Shown here: positions 1 through 11,400 of the stretch, one piece after another
Position numbering within the stretch: the first letter of the stretch is position 1
How the letters are laid out: every line of letters starts with the position of its first letter
From: Cyanoderma ruficeps
Lineage: Eukaryota; Chordata; Aves; Passeriformes; Timaliidae
Direction of reading: 5' to 3'
Assembly (NCBI GenBank): GCA_008694505.1
Contig: VZDJ01007755.1
Span: forward strand, 16,348,599-16,412,598
Length of the DNA stretch: 64,000 nt
Notes under the pieces: model-generated
Told to the model about the DNA's origin: nothing
What the model saw: only the letters and a program-made list of their open reading frames with translations
The model's database searches: none
Translations under genes and position numbers: made by a program

Positions 1-3000
1 AACCTGACATGGTGACGCAGACAAATGCAACTGTAAGCAATGTTTGAACTCCAAATCAAATCACCAGTTTTCTTCCTTAGCAAAACAGAAAAAAAAAATC
101 TAAAACCAAACAAGACAAAAAAAACCCCAAAAAGCATGTGCTTGTTTCTAACCACCTGGCCCACTGGAAAAGGAAACTTCACATATGGAAACGGCAATAC
201 TTTTCCCAAAGGAAACTATGGCAACAAGAATTCTAAAAACAAAAACAGGTACCTGGACCATCACCTAATTCACAGGATGTGAAATTATTTTAAAGTAGTG
301 TTGCTGAAACCTGGTTTCACAGAACTCGTCGCTAATTTCAGATTATGCTATTAAAATAAATTATAATTTCACATGAAAGAAACCCTGGCCTGAGTTTCTA
401 ATAAACTCATGTCCTTGTCCACTTATTCACCACAAGTGGAAACAAACTCCTTTTGCAGGAAGACAGGAGCCTTTGGCACCAAGAAGACAACTTCTGAACA
501 AGCCTATTTTTTGCCATTTGCATATAATTATATACTAGCGTCCAAGCAGCTAGAAGCTCTATGTTCCTTTTTTGTATCACTTGTTTCTTGTGAACACACA
601 TAGAGCACAAACCCAAACCGCATTAATGATAACCTTGTTAAATATAAACTAGTATGCAATTACACAAACTGCTAACACAAACAAAAAAGCCAGGGAACTC
701 TGATTATATGTTCACAATGGTTTCTGCAAACTAAATAAAAATAACAACATAAGGCAACCTGTCTTGCCTGATACTGTAACAGAAAAACGTTTCACCTTAT
801 AACTTACATGTCTCAGCACCGAGGACTAGTCTGTCAAACAACTCCTCAAACTCAATTTCAAGCTCACTCACTGCAAGGAGAGCAGAAGGATAGGAGGAAA
901 GGCAGCCAGTGCACACGTGAACGACCAAAAAAATCTGATTTTCCTCTCTGCATCATCCTCCAGACGAGCTAATGCCTCTCCCTGGGCAGGTGCTGTGACT
1001 GTCACTCTGCCGCCGTGAGAAGGGCTGGCTGTGTGCTGGGGACTTGGCTCCTTCCTCTCCATTAAGAGAGCAGCAGAAGGGCTGCTCGAACCCTCTGTTC
1101 TTGGGCTTGTGCCAGCCCGGTGCATGCCTGCGATTTAACTTCTGTACAGCCAAGGGTGAACCCAGCAATCAGAGCTCCTACCACACCTTTTCATTAAGAA
1201 GATGAAGTGCTAATATTCTGTGCAACCTCCCTGGTCTGCAGCTGCCCGTTCCCGGTGTTTCAAAATATACACCTTTTCCAGAACAGAAACGGAGTTATTG
1301 AAGGCAGGCCGAAGTCTGCCCCGGACAGCACCCGTGCAGCATCACGACAGCCAGCAAAGGCAGGGGACATTACCCAGAGCTCTCCTGCACCTTAAATGTC
1401 AGCATTAAGCAAGTGCTACAATGGAGAGCCTCATACTCGACAGCAAAGTATATGCAAAGCCTTCACCACAGCTAGCTAGCTCTCAAGAAAACAAAACAGC
1501 ATGAGAAAACTAGCACTTTCCTGGCAGCCTGCAACACAAGAAAATATATGGCATAAATGACAGCTGCTATAGGACTGGAGGAGCATCCTGGAAAGGTTTC
1601 CTTAGGTGACGGCCCCTGCCATGGACTTGGGTTATCCATTCAGTTTGTTTGCATGCTAGCAGCGCAGCTGAACTTGAAAGACTTTGGATTTCTAGGTTGT
1701 AAACAAGAACAGTAATTACCTTTCCCTCTTAAACTCCACTCTGTTCTCATGTAATAATAATAATAATAAAACCAAAACAAAACAACAAAAAACCCAAACC
1801 AACAAAACCCAAACACATAGGTTGGGGAAGGAAACATCCAGAAAGTGGCAAAAAGGAGCAAGGGAAAAAAATGACTGGAAGAGGAAGGGCTAAGTGAAGT
1901 GATACCAGTGAGATCTAAGCATCCTTCCCAGAACAAAGCACAGGACCAAAGCAGGCAAGAAACGAAAACCAAGGATGATCTCTGAAAATCCAGAAAAGTA
2001 ACACTGGAATCCTGCATCAATAATAAATTCACTAAGTAGAAGGTCAAAAAGAATCCAGCCTCTTGAATGCTAAGTCAGTTCAAGAGTAGAAAAGCAATTC
2101 CCAAATCATGGTCTGTGGGTCATTTGTCCCCCACAAGTGGGCAGAATGTGGGCATTCTGTGGGCAGAGTCACATCACAGACTGAAATTCACGAGTGTGAG
2201 AGAGTGTGTGGAGTGTGTATGTGTGTGACATAGCTGTGCAGTTGATCCATGGAACAATTAGAGGGTTGTCACGGCAGAAAATGTTTTGAGAGACACATGA
2301 CAGAGAAGAAGGGTGCAGGCAGGCATTCTACTTGGGAAGGTGCGGCTCCTTCCAGCACAGCACCTGAAAAGGAGCTCAAAAAAGCTACCAGACGGGGGAG
2401 GGGGGGAACCAACAAAAAACCAAAACCAAACAAACAAACACAAACCCAACAGCAGAGGGGCATGCAGCTAAAATAATTTTCTCCTGGAATAGCTTCAATT
2501 CCTCCAAGCTGGTTGGTTTTGAAAGGGACTTTTCTACAGCGATCTATGCTCAATTACCCTTATAAACCCTTGCAATAACATGTGACTCAAAGTCTACCTA
2601 TTTGTCCAAGGGAGAAACAAGGAGGGAGTGTGGCAAATGGGGAATGTGGGAGTGGCTGCCGATGTGGGCTTGGGGAGCACAGTCATTTCCTCCAGCTTCT
2701 TCCCCCCTCCGTCTTTGATATCTGAGTATGTTGTCGAGGAAGTGAAGGAAGGTGATTTTGTATCCACAGGCATTCACACATTTTTACATGATTGCACCTT
2801 CTTAGCCAGAAGTCTCAGCTCGAGGGCTGAAGCAGGTGAGGTTGTTCCTTCGGGAATTAAAAGGCAAAAGAGTACCCGGCGGCAAGAAAACGACCCAGAG
2901 GAACACAGAGTGCTTGGAGATAAAGAGCTTATTTAGGGTGGTAGCGAGACGCTGCTTAAACCATGCGCTCGCACCGTAATCCGTGGATTTCGATGCAAAG

Positions 3001-3494
3001 ATTTCCTTCCCCCCTGTGGGCTACCAGACCTGGCTACAGCTCACTTGACTCAGAGCCGGTTCCCAGCCTGCTCTCTATAGGCGGGCTGAATCCACCAGCA
3101 GCCGGGAGAGCGGGGTGACAACCGCTGCGCAGCCGGGCTGGGCTGCGGCGGGGCACGGCGGCCGTGCAGCCCGCACTGCTCAGCGGGAGAAAAACTTTCA
3201 GCCACTCGCGCCCAGGCGGGACCGACCGACCGACCCGGCTGCTGCCGCCCGGGAGGCTCGGGCACCGCCGCTGACCTGCCGCTGCGCGCTGGCACATCGC
3301 TGCCGCTGCTCCCCCGGCCGGACGGCAGCGGAGCCGGCCCCGCGGAGGGAGGCTCCCGCCCCGCGGCTATCGGGCCTCCCTCCCCATGGCTTTGCCCGGC
3401 GGCCGTGCCAGCCCTTCCCGAGCCCATCGCCACCCTGCGCATCCCTTATCCCCGCATCCTGAGCATCCCTCATCCCCGCGGCGCGGGTTCTTAC
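1..3494 (-). other. CABLES1: CABLES1 intron 1 (5' part)
   Basis: This sequence lies downstream of the exon 1 donor on the minus strand and continues past the left edge, so it is the beginning of CABLES1 intron 1. No further exon is recognisable. It is A/T-rich to about 3.0 kb, with A-rich low-complexity runs near 80-130, 1770-1815 and 2400-2450, a short (TAA)n run at 1752-1770 and a GT-rich patch near 2190-2225. The right end enters the CpG island. Open frames here are short, low in complexity and match no family I recognise. Confidence 0.75.
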
Positions 3495-4018
3495 CGGGAC
3501 CGCTGCAGCTCGAAGGCGGCGGCGGGTCCGGGCTGCCCCAGCTCTCCGCTGCCGCCGATGCTGCCCTGGGGGCTGGTGCGGCCGAAGGGCGCCGGCAGCA
3601 CCCCCGCAGTGAAGGAGTTGAGGCGGCCGCGGCTGCCCGCCGCCGCGGCGCCCAGGAAGGCGGCGGGCGGCACCTGCACCGCGGCGAAGGCGTCCTCCTC
3701 CTCCTCCTCGTCTTCCTCCTCCTCCGGGGGCTCGGCGGGCGCCGCCGGGGGGCTGCCCAGCCGCGGCGGCGGCTGCGCCTGGCGGGGCCGGGCGGCGGGG
3801 CCGTCGTTGCCCGGCGGCGGGGGCCGCCCGTCGAGGGAGATGCTGGTGAGGAAGGAGAGCGCGGCCTGCCTGCGGCGGGGGTCGCTGCGCGCCGGCGGCG
3901 GCAGCTGCGGCGGCCCCGGCGGCGGCTGCGGCGCTTTCCTGGGGCAGGGCTCCGCCGGCGGCGGCAGGGGCCCGGCGGCGGGACTGCCAGGGCTGGCGGC
4001 GGTGGCGGCCGCCGCCAT
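3495..4018 (-). CDS. CABLES1: CABLES1 coding exon 1 (N-terminus)
   Basis: This is the first coding exon of CABLES1 (Cdk5 and Abl enzyme substrate 1), an adaptor that links CDKs with Abl-type kinases and carries a C-terminal cyclin box in exons outside this window. The ATG at 4016-4018 has a good context (A at -3, G at +4). It opens 174 codons plus two bases, ending at a GTAAG donor (3494-3490). Recognisable family blocks are DPRRRQAALSFL followed by SISLDGRP (residues about 46-66), DAFAAVQVP with AAFLG (about 109-123), SRGRLNSFT (about 129-137) and FELQRSR at the exon end. The rest is Pro/Ala-rich and probably disordered, with an acidic Glu/Asp run at residues 99-109 encoded by a triplet repeat. 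The exon seems clearly shorter than the mammalian one; the central Gly/Ala-rich stretch is missing. Identification rests on these blocks and on synteny with RBBP8. Confidence 0.9.
3692..3725 (-). repeat. CABLES1: GAG/GAC triplet repeat encoding an acidic run
   Basis: On the coding strand this is an almost pure run of GAG, GAA and GAC codons giving about ten consecutive acidic residues just before the conserved DAF..VQVP block of CABLES1. Triplet runs like this are prone to length variation. Confidence 0.8.
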
Positions 4019-4078
4019 TGTCGGCCGGCTCCCCCTCCCCTCGCCGCTGGCCGGGCGCTGCCTCTCGCTGCCGGCCCG

Positions 4079-4129
4079 TCAGGCCGGCGGGCGGCGGGGC
4101 ATGGGCGCCGCGGTCCCCGCGGGGTGCAT
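4079..4129 (-). other. Upstream ORF in the CABLES1 leader
   Basis: An ATG at 4127-4129 opens a 16-codon frame (MHPAGTAAPMPRRPPA) that stops at 4079-4081, about 60 bases before the CABLES1 start. It is inside the transcript only if transcription begins near the TATA box at 4201-4208. The predicted peptide is Pro/Arg/Ala-rich and resembles no known protein. If translated it would act as a regulatory uORF. That it exists is seen; that it functions is inference. Confidence 0.45.
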
Positions 4130-4200
4130 GGGGGTGTCGGGGGGTGCGCTCCGCCCGGCCGCGCCGCGCTGCCCCGCGCCCCCAGCGCCCGCCCGCTCCG

Positions 4201-4208
4201 TATTTATA
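4201..4208 (-). promoter_or_regulatory. CABLES1: TATA box of CABLES1 (TATAAATA)
   Basis: The minus strand reads TATAAATA, about 185 bases upstream of the CABLES1 ATG and inside the CpG island. It is the only clear TATA element near exon 1. Transcription would start about 25-30 bases downstream, near 4170-4180, giving a leader of about 155 bases. Confidence 0.6.
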
Positions 4209-4249
4209 GGTGCAGCAGCCGCGCCGCCGAGCGCCCTGTGCACGGCAAT

Positions 4250-4261
4250 CACGTGTGGGAA
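4250..4261 (+). promoter_or_regulatory. Overlapping E-box (CACGTG) and RBPJ-like site (TGTGGGAA)
   Basis: CACGTG at 4250-4255 overlaps TGTGGGAA at 4254-4261. The first is the canonical bHLH E-box; the second fits the YGTGGGAA consensus of RBPJ/CSL, the Notch effector. They lie about 45-55 bases upstream of the CABLES1 TATA box. The motifs are read directly; use by these factors is inference. Confidence 0.4.
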
Positions 4262-4390
4262 ACGGGGCGCTGGAGGAAAACAAAAGCCCGACCAGCAGCC
4301 CGGGGGAGGAGGAGGGAGAAGGGTGGGTCTCGGCGAGCTCCCTCCTTTCAACCTCTCTTTTTATTTTTTTCCCTTCCCTTTCACCCCCTT

Positions 4391-4413
4391 CCCTCCTCCT
4401 CCTCCTCCTCCTC
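4391..4413. repeat. (CCT)n polypyrimidine tract
   Basis: CCT triplets run about 23 bases inside a longer pyrimidine-rich stretch (about 4340-4430) upstream of the CABLES1 promoter. Such mirror-symmetric purine/pyrimidine tracts are common in CpG-island promoters. Confidence 0.75.
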
Positions 4414-7400
4414 TTTTTCCCTTCCTGGATGCGTGGGGGCGGGCGGGAGCCGGGGAAGGTGGAGTCTGTACCCGTAGTACTCGGCACATGGCCCTCGGAG
4501 CACGGCGTGGACCGCCCCGGACCCGGGGCTGCGGCTCGGCCCGGCCCGTCTGCGGCACCGGGAGCCGAGCTGGGAGCGGCAGCAGGATGCAGCCGTACCG
4601 TGCCAAGCGGCCCTGGCGCTGCCCGCTGGTTTTCCCGGGTGGGGGCTGGTGCCCGGGGCAGGCGCTGGTAGTGGCCGATGGGCACGGAGGACAGTCGGGG
4701 ACGGGGAGCAGCCCCCGGGGGTGGGCTAGAATGCCGACGGTGCTTTCTGCGATGCGGCGAGCCTGGGCTGTCCCGGCCCCTGCTGCCCCTGCTGCAGTCT
4801 GAAGAGTGCGAGTGCCTCTGTGTGTGCAAGTAACATCTCACGGGTTCCCTAAACCATTAAAGCAACCTCCTCCCCAGTCTTTCCCTCAACTCCCTCCCAG
4901 CCCTTCCCTCTCCCCCGCACCAGAGAAAGCACATTTACTTTGCCCTTTCCCAAAAGGGCATATAGCCCAAGCCCCAAATATCTGTACTCGTGTCGTTCCC
5001 AAAGTGATGGCTGTTGAGCAGCTGACTGCAGGTCCGCACGCTGCCTCCGTCGGCAGCTGTGGCTTGCGAAGGCGGGTGGCCCGTCCCACCTCAGCATAAA
5101 GCTCCTTCATTCCTTCGTTGCTGTATTGTGATCAACTCAACCGTGCTCCGAGTGTGCTTGTCCTGTGATGATAATTTCATCAACGGCTTATGTAAGGGTT
5201 GGATAACAGATACATACAAACTGAGGAACATATGGTTGTTGCAGGATAGCAACACGTGCTTTCTTCGTAAAGCATTACAATGGCTTATATTACATTCCAG
5301 TAATAGCTGATGGATGATTCACAAGCCATCCCAAACTGTCACAAAATATTGTGATGTACAATTGCATAAAAACTTTGCTAATTTGATGATAAAAAAAGAG
5401 TGATCAGAAAGGAGACCCTAATCCCATTGTTAGAGAAACCCTATGGACCCAGGTATCTCAAAAGTGATATTTTAAACATTCAAAGACTTTAGAATCGAGC
5501 TCTGTGGCTTGGATTTATTTCTGAACCTTTGGCCTCTAATGAGTACCACAACCTCCAAATTCAGGCACCAACTCTCTGGGGTGTGCTACTTTTGTGGTAG
5601 GGACACTGCATGGGCAGCATCCTGAGCAGGAAGCAGTGAGGAGGGGAAGGGGAAATGATGGAGGAAAGAGGTGTTTTCCAGATCACACTTTCTTAGAGAG
5701 GCAGGTGAATGCTATTTTGAGATGGACCTTCTCATTTCAGTCTCCTCTCTTGAGGTTTATACTGAATTTGTCTTTCTTATCAGAGGGTACTTCTGTGCCT
5801 GTCCCTGTGGCATGTCAAGGATGGATCATTTAGATGGAAAGTGGGTGGGCCAGAGTGCTAAACTCTCCTCCCCAGAGAAGAGCCTAACTGACATGTCCCA
5901 TCTGTTGGAATGATGCTCTGTACCCCTGTGGTTGCAAAGTAGCTCCTTCAAACTTCTGTTTTGGAGTGGAAGGCTGAGGAATTTCAGGCCTGCCACTTTC
6001 CTTTGATGACAATACCTTTTTCTGACTGAAGGCATTGTCCCTGCAGTGGCAACCAGTGAGATGTCAGGGCACTGATGCACTTGCCTCCTGTGGAGGAGTT
6101 CCAGGCTTTTGTTGAGACTACCACTTTTAAAAGAATTCAGGACTTTTTGGAGGAGGACTCCTGGGTCACAGAAAAATGTCACAGCTTGGTAGCCTGGTAG
6201 TTGGTACATTACTGCATGCTGACCCCTGGTCCAAGGACTGCTACCAAATGGTAAATAGCTCGTGAAACTCAGGCCTCCCACCTTAGAACCAAGTGAGATA
6301 TACACTGGGATAATTTTTTTTCCCTCTTGCATTTCTGAGGGGAAACAGCAACAGTGTATTTTCCTCTGGAGCTCAAAAACTCTGTATGGCAACGGAGTGC
6401 TGGTGTATATTTCCTAAATTCAGCTTCTCACAGTACGTAGGTCTAGGAAAGAGAACCACCACCAAAATGCCAGATGGGGTTCCAGAGGTCGGTTTAACTT
6501 AGGACATTTTTTATGAGTATAGAAATGTGCACTCCTTTCACAAAATTACTCATGTGATGGGATAAATAGTTTTCTGTGGGAAGCATTATTTTAAATGAAG
6601 CCACAACCTCTGTTCTAGAGCTCATCTACAGCTGACCCAGAGGGAAATGTTATCCCTTCCCGTTTCCACGTGTGCATCCCAATGATTTAGGCACCTGAAT
6701 TCTGCAAAACCATTTTTTACAGTCTCTGTGATCTGGAACACTTATGTGAGTGGTTGAGCCTATCAACCTCCTTGCATCAAAGTTAGTGGTCAGGATAGAT
6801 CGTAGGTCTTTCCTGGCCTGGATCATCCAGCTGAGCTTGCTTTGTCACTTGGCAAAGTCCTTGTCCGTGCCCACCAACCCAAATACTCCCATGGACTCGA
6901 ACAGATGCTCAAGGTCTGACATGCACAAGCTGCCTCTGGGGGGCACTGTCCTTTCCAAAAGTCACACTGCAGGTTGGTTAAAACATCCCTTCCTCTGCAA
7001 GTGAAAATAAACCCATTTGAGAAAGCCACATACAAGAAGAAAATTACTTTTTCAGTCTGAAGTGAAGCTATTTTTGATAACGACTGGGGTACCACAGTAC
7101 AAAGATAATTGGCACGTTAGAAATACCCAGTTCTCTAGACCTATTTATACATTTAGTAGCAAGTTTAAATTAATGTGCACAACATAATGTGACATTTTTT
7201 TTCCAGTTCCTTATGTCCTCTTGATCTGTGCTTAGCAAAACTTTAAGTGATTGCATAAGCTATAGAAGTCCCGTGTGCTGGAGGATATGTGAAAATGTTA
7301 AACAAATTGATTTTGCTGGTTAAAACTTTTTTGTTTGATGGGGAAGCAGTGGTTGACTAGAGGAAATAGCAAAGTTGAAAGGAAAACCAAAAAGGCACAT

Positions 7401-8388
7401 TCTGGAAGCTTGCTTCTGTGACTGTTTTTCCAATCGTTTCCTTCTCCAAGTTCCCTTCCAACCAATCAGCTCTACCCAAGTGCAAGTAAATGTTTTTATT
7501 TCAGAGGTCACAGGCTTATGTAAGCAGTTAGATGACAAGTGGTAATGGGAGTGGTGGAGCATGATGGCTTTTTCACCCAGTGCGCCAAGACCTGCAAGAG
7601 AGACTCGTCGGTTGTGGGTGTTCAGAGGCAGCATGGAATTTGGGGGGTCTGTTAACACAGGTGGTGGAGAGGCTTTCTTTATAGAGATTGGAGGGAGTTT
7701 GGATAAAAACAAAAGCTCAGCAGTTTACCGTTCTGAGGAATGGGATTAGAGAAACAGTGCCTCTACCTACCTGCCCTCAGAGGAAAGTTAACATGTGTAG
7801 AATCCTCATGTTGTCTTCAACTTAGTTTAACTGGTGTGAGTGCAGTCCTGCTGCAAAGCAAGTGTGTGGCCAGCAGGATGTGAAAAATGCAAAAGGCCAC
7901 AGACCTTGAGTTAAAGTTGGAGTCCTGAGTAGTTTGTCAGGCCAAGCTTAAAATAATCTTTGCAGGTGAGTTGAAAACTTCACCCAGAATTCGAGTTAGA
8001 GGCAAGATTTGTGTTATACTGAGGGTTAACTCTGCAGGAATAACTGGTCCTGAGTCACCCGTGTGAATCACCATGCTAGTCCTTGAGTGGCCTCTGCACA
8101 GTGCTTGCCTGCTTTGGGGACAAAAACAAGTTTCTTATTGTCACTGGCACTTGTTAGAGCTGCAGGGCCTAGGCAGCTAGGGGAAGAAAGAGTAAATGCA
8201 ATTGTTCCTTGTAATTTTGACAGTCTCGTTTTTGTGACTGTCAGGCTCAGTCAGGTAATGCTGTTGTGCAAAGCTCAGTAAAGATGTCTGGCGATAATGC
8301 TCCTGTAGGTGAGAACAGAGATCATTATTACCAGTGGTCTTGGATATCACTATCAGATCTCCATTGCCAGGCAGGGTTCCCATAGACT

Positions 8389-8436
8389 GTGAGTACTCTA
8401 ATCTTAATGTGTGTGAGTAGTCTAATCTTAATGTGC
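8389..8436. repeat. 24-bp tandem duplication
   Basis: Two adjacent 24-base copies (8389-8412 and 8413-8436) share the core TCTAATCTTAATGTG and differ at two positions. It is a simple local duplication in intergenic DNA. Confidence 0.85.
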
Positions 8437-11400
8437 AAGACTGTGGAGAAACAATCCAATCTTTATAAACACTTTCTTTTTCCTTTACTTTGCAGAAGAG
8501 AATTGCACTTCAAAAGGGGAAAGCAGTTGAAACATTGGAGAAAGATTTGGAATGTGAATTTAATAATCCTTCTGTTTAGAAGAAGCGTCTGGCAGAAAAA
8601 AAGTTGGGGGAGTTTTAAAAAATTTCACTGAGAGCCATAGTTAAGAATGGAAATTGGATAAAGACAGTACAAATTCTTTACAAAAGACTAATACTGCATC
8701 TGGATAGCAGGACCTGTTTTAGTGCCAGGCCCAAACCTTCAGTCTGTTGTAAATTTAGCCTGATTCTCAGAAATGTTAAGTGCTTGTGCTTTTCACGGGG
8801 GATTTTTCAGGAGCCTGAATGTTTTTCTTGTTAAGGGTCACTTTTGCTAATTGGAATGTAGAATTTTGACACTAAGAAGAGTGTCACCTTCTGGGAAAAG
8901 CAGTGTTCCTTGGGTAGGATTGGTTCATGCTGGCCTCTATGTGCAGAACCTAATTTTGCTTGCATCATTCCAGGGTAGGTGCCAACATTGCCAAGTTGAC
9001 ATGAAACCAAATTCAAATACACAAGTGGGAGAGTGAGAGAAATCTGTGAGCACCGAGCATAATGGTTTGAAGGGTGTGTGTGACTGTGGGGCAGGACCCA
9101 CACACAGAGCCCTCAGCAAAGGTGAAACAGTGTCTCCTCAGATCAGCTGAGGTGTGGATGGTCAGGGCATCCAACCTCCCAATTATTTTGGATGTCAGAG
9201 GTGAGGCATGCATGGTGTTTGTGTTTGTGTTTATGTTTGTGTTGCAGAATTCCTGAGATCATCAGTAAACTGGTAGTGCACACGAGTGGTAGAGCCAATT
9301 TGATAGTTGTTTGTCTCTTAAAGAATTTAGGGCAGTCTAGTTAAGTCAAAATTGGCCTCTGTACCATTACTCCAACTTATTGCACCTTCACTAAGGACAC
9401 AGTATTTTTCATTGCCAGATCCATGCTAGATCCAATTCAGGCCAGGCACTTCTTGGAAAACTGGTTGAAATGGCTATGCAAGTTTCAAGGACAAGACCAT
9501 GAAAAGCATCACTTCACCCACATTAGAAATTCTTATGACCTCTCCTTTGAAATACCCGAGCATGCCCACAGTGAGATAAGAATTTGGGAGATGGGCTTCT
9601 GTCTCTGAGGTGGTGCTGGGGAATGAAGAGAGGATGCCCTTCCTGTCAAAATCCACCCACCTTTGTTCAGTGGTAAGCCTTTTGAATCATAGCTCTCATA
9701 TGCTCACTAGGGACTTAATGCTGTCTGGCAGCTGAAACTGCCAGTGCCTGTGAGGATATATCTTCAGGGAGTGAACTTCAGGCTTCCAACTTTGCCGATG
9801 GGGCTGAACGCATGCAGTTCCCAGAACTACAGGATCATTGGGAGGGATGTTCCCAGCTGCCCTGGGACACACTGGAGGTGCCTGCTGGACCACGGGTGCA
9901 GAGTGGACAAATGGAGTGGAGGAAGGATCAGCCTGTTCATATACGGAACAGGGAAGGAGCTGCAGGAGCAAAAACCAGCATCCTTGGGTGGGATGCATGC
10001 ATACAGCAGGGGGGCTGAGGGCTTGCACATCCAGGATGAATTCCTCCTCACTTCTTTCTTGCATCCTTGATTTTTTAAAGTTTCTCATTCAACTTAAGCT
10101 GGCTTTGAGGTTTTCTGTTGTTGCTGCTGTTGTTTTTTCACTTTATATACTATTGGATCCCTTAAAGACCCACACTAAACTGGAAGCTCCATTTTACTGG
10201 GTGCTGCTGAAGTACTCTCCCATGTCTCAGTGAGCTTGCAGGGTAACTAGACAAAACAAGGAAGGTGGCCATGTAGGAACTGCAGCTGGAATGTGGCTGT
10301 TGCTGGCTCCTACTGGCTCCTACTGGAGTGATTAAATGGGAACAGGGCCACATAGCTCCTCCCTCCCTCCCTTGAAAAACAAAAACTGTGGGCACTTGTA
10401 CAGAAAACAACCCCTGTTTCTGTTTGTCCTTGTCTTCCTGCAGTTTTCTTCTTTGAAATCAGTTTGGGTTTTAGTTTTTTTTTTCAGTGTCAGAATAAGC
10501 TAACATAGGCATGAGGTTCAAAATTGAGTCATCTTTATTGAAACAAGGAAGGGGCAAATGTCCTATTTGCTTGGAAATCACCTTAGGCAGTGGTGTAAAT
10601 AAAAATCAACTTCTAACTGCAGTAGAACAGAATGACTCGTTGCTAAGAAGAGCTGCTTTAAGGTTTTCATTAAGTGACAGCAATGATTTATCCTGTCCTT
10701 TACCATTCTGAGGCAATTTGGAATCAAGTACAGAATCACTGGACATTAAGATTTCAGAGAGAAGCCTGGAAGAACATCCGTCTTTGTCACAGTGTCTGTT
10801 AATTTTTAATTGCCTCGGGATAATTTTAAAACAGGCTGCAGGTTTCTGAAACATTCATGTCGGCAAGCCTTTTCAGTTTGCTGGTTGCCGAGGGTAAGAA
10901 AACCCTCCACTTCACAGGACCAAGGAGCTGGATGAGAGGGAAAATGCTGTTGACACCTTCTCAGACATGGTCTTCAGTGAGTAAAAACACTAAATAAATA
11001 GAATCTAAATTTCCCAGAGGGACATGCTGGTGGAGTGTTTCAGAGACTCTCCTACAAGTTCAGCTTGACTGGAAATATTTAATATCCAAGAAAAAGAAAA
11101 AAAAGTTCAAAGAATTTTTTTCCTCCTCTTGAAAATATTCAAGGAGTGTGACTCCAAGGGGAATGAAGGAAGCAAACGGAAAACTTCTGGTGGCAGAAGC
11201 TGGGATTTTGTGTTCAGCTTCGTGGCGTTTTCCGGTCTGCAGGCAACACGATATCCCATGAGCATCGCACTTGATTCAGTCCAAAATTTCAGAGAAGGTT
11301 TCAGAGCTGTTTTAACTTTGGAAGATCCTCAGTGAATAATGCTCATTTCAGGTTGGTGTGGAAAGCTTGCAGTCAGAGGGGAGAAATAAAACCTGCGCCT

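Larger units (their letters stand above)
3080..4800. promoter_or_regulatory. CABLES1: CpG island over the CABLES1 promoter and exon 1
   Basis: The base composition switches abruptly to very high G+C with dense CpG, covering the promoter, 5' UTR, exon 1 and the start of intron 1. It contrasts with the A/T-rich sequence on both sides. Because stop codons are A/T-rich, the island holds long spurious open frames on both strands (for example plus 3386-4477 and 3405-4802, minus 3198-4841). Only the minus-strand frame starting at 4018 resembles a known protein. Edges are judged by eye. Confidence 0.85.

Noticed and set aside
1640..2047. 135-codon minus-strand frame with poly-Tyr and Phe-rich stretch
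   Set aside because: Produced by a TAA repeat and A-rich low-complexity sequence in CABLES1 intron 1.
3198..4841. 547-codon minus-strand frame and 363/465-codon plus-strand frames across the CpG island
   Set aside because: High G+C removes stop codons. Their products are low-complexity Arg/Gly/Pro/Ala without family match, and they overlap the recognised CABLES1 exon in other frames.
5826..6392. 188-codon minus-strand open frame in intergenic DNA
   Set aside because: No domain, signal peptide, transmembrane pattern or codon pattern I recognise, and no splice or promoter context. A homology search and RNA-seq would decide; a clear ortholog would reverse this.
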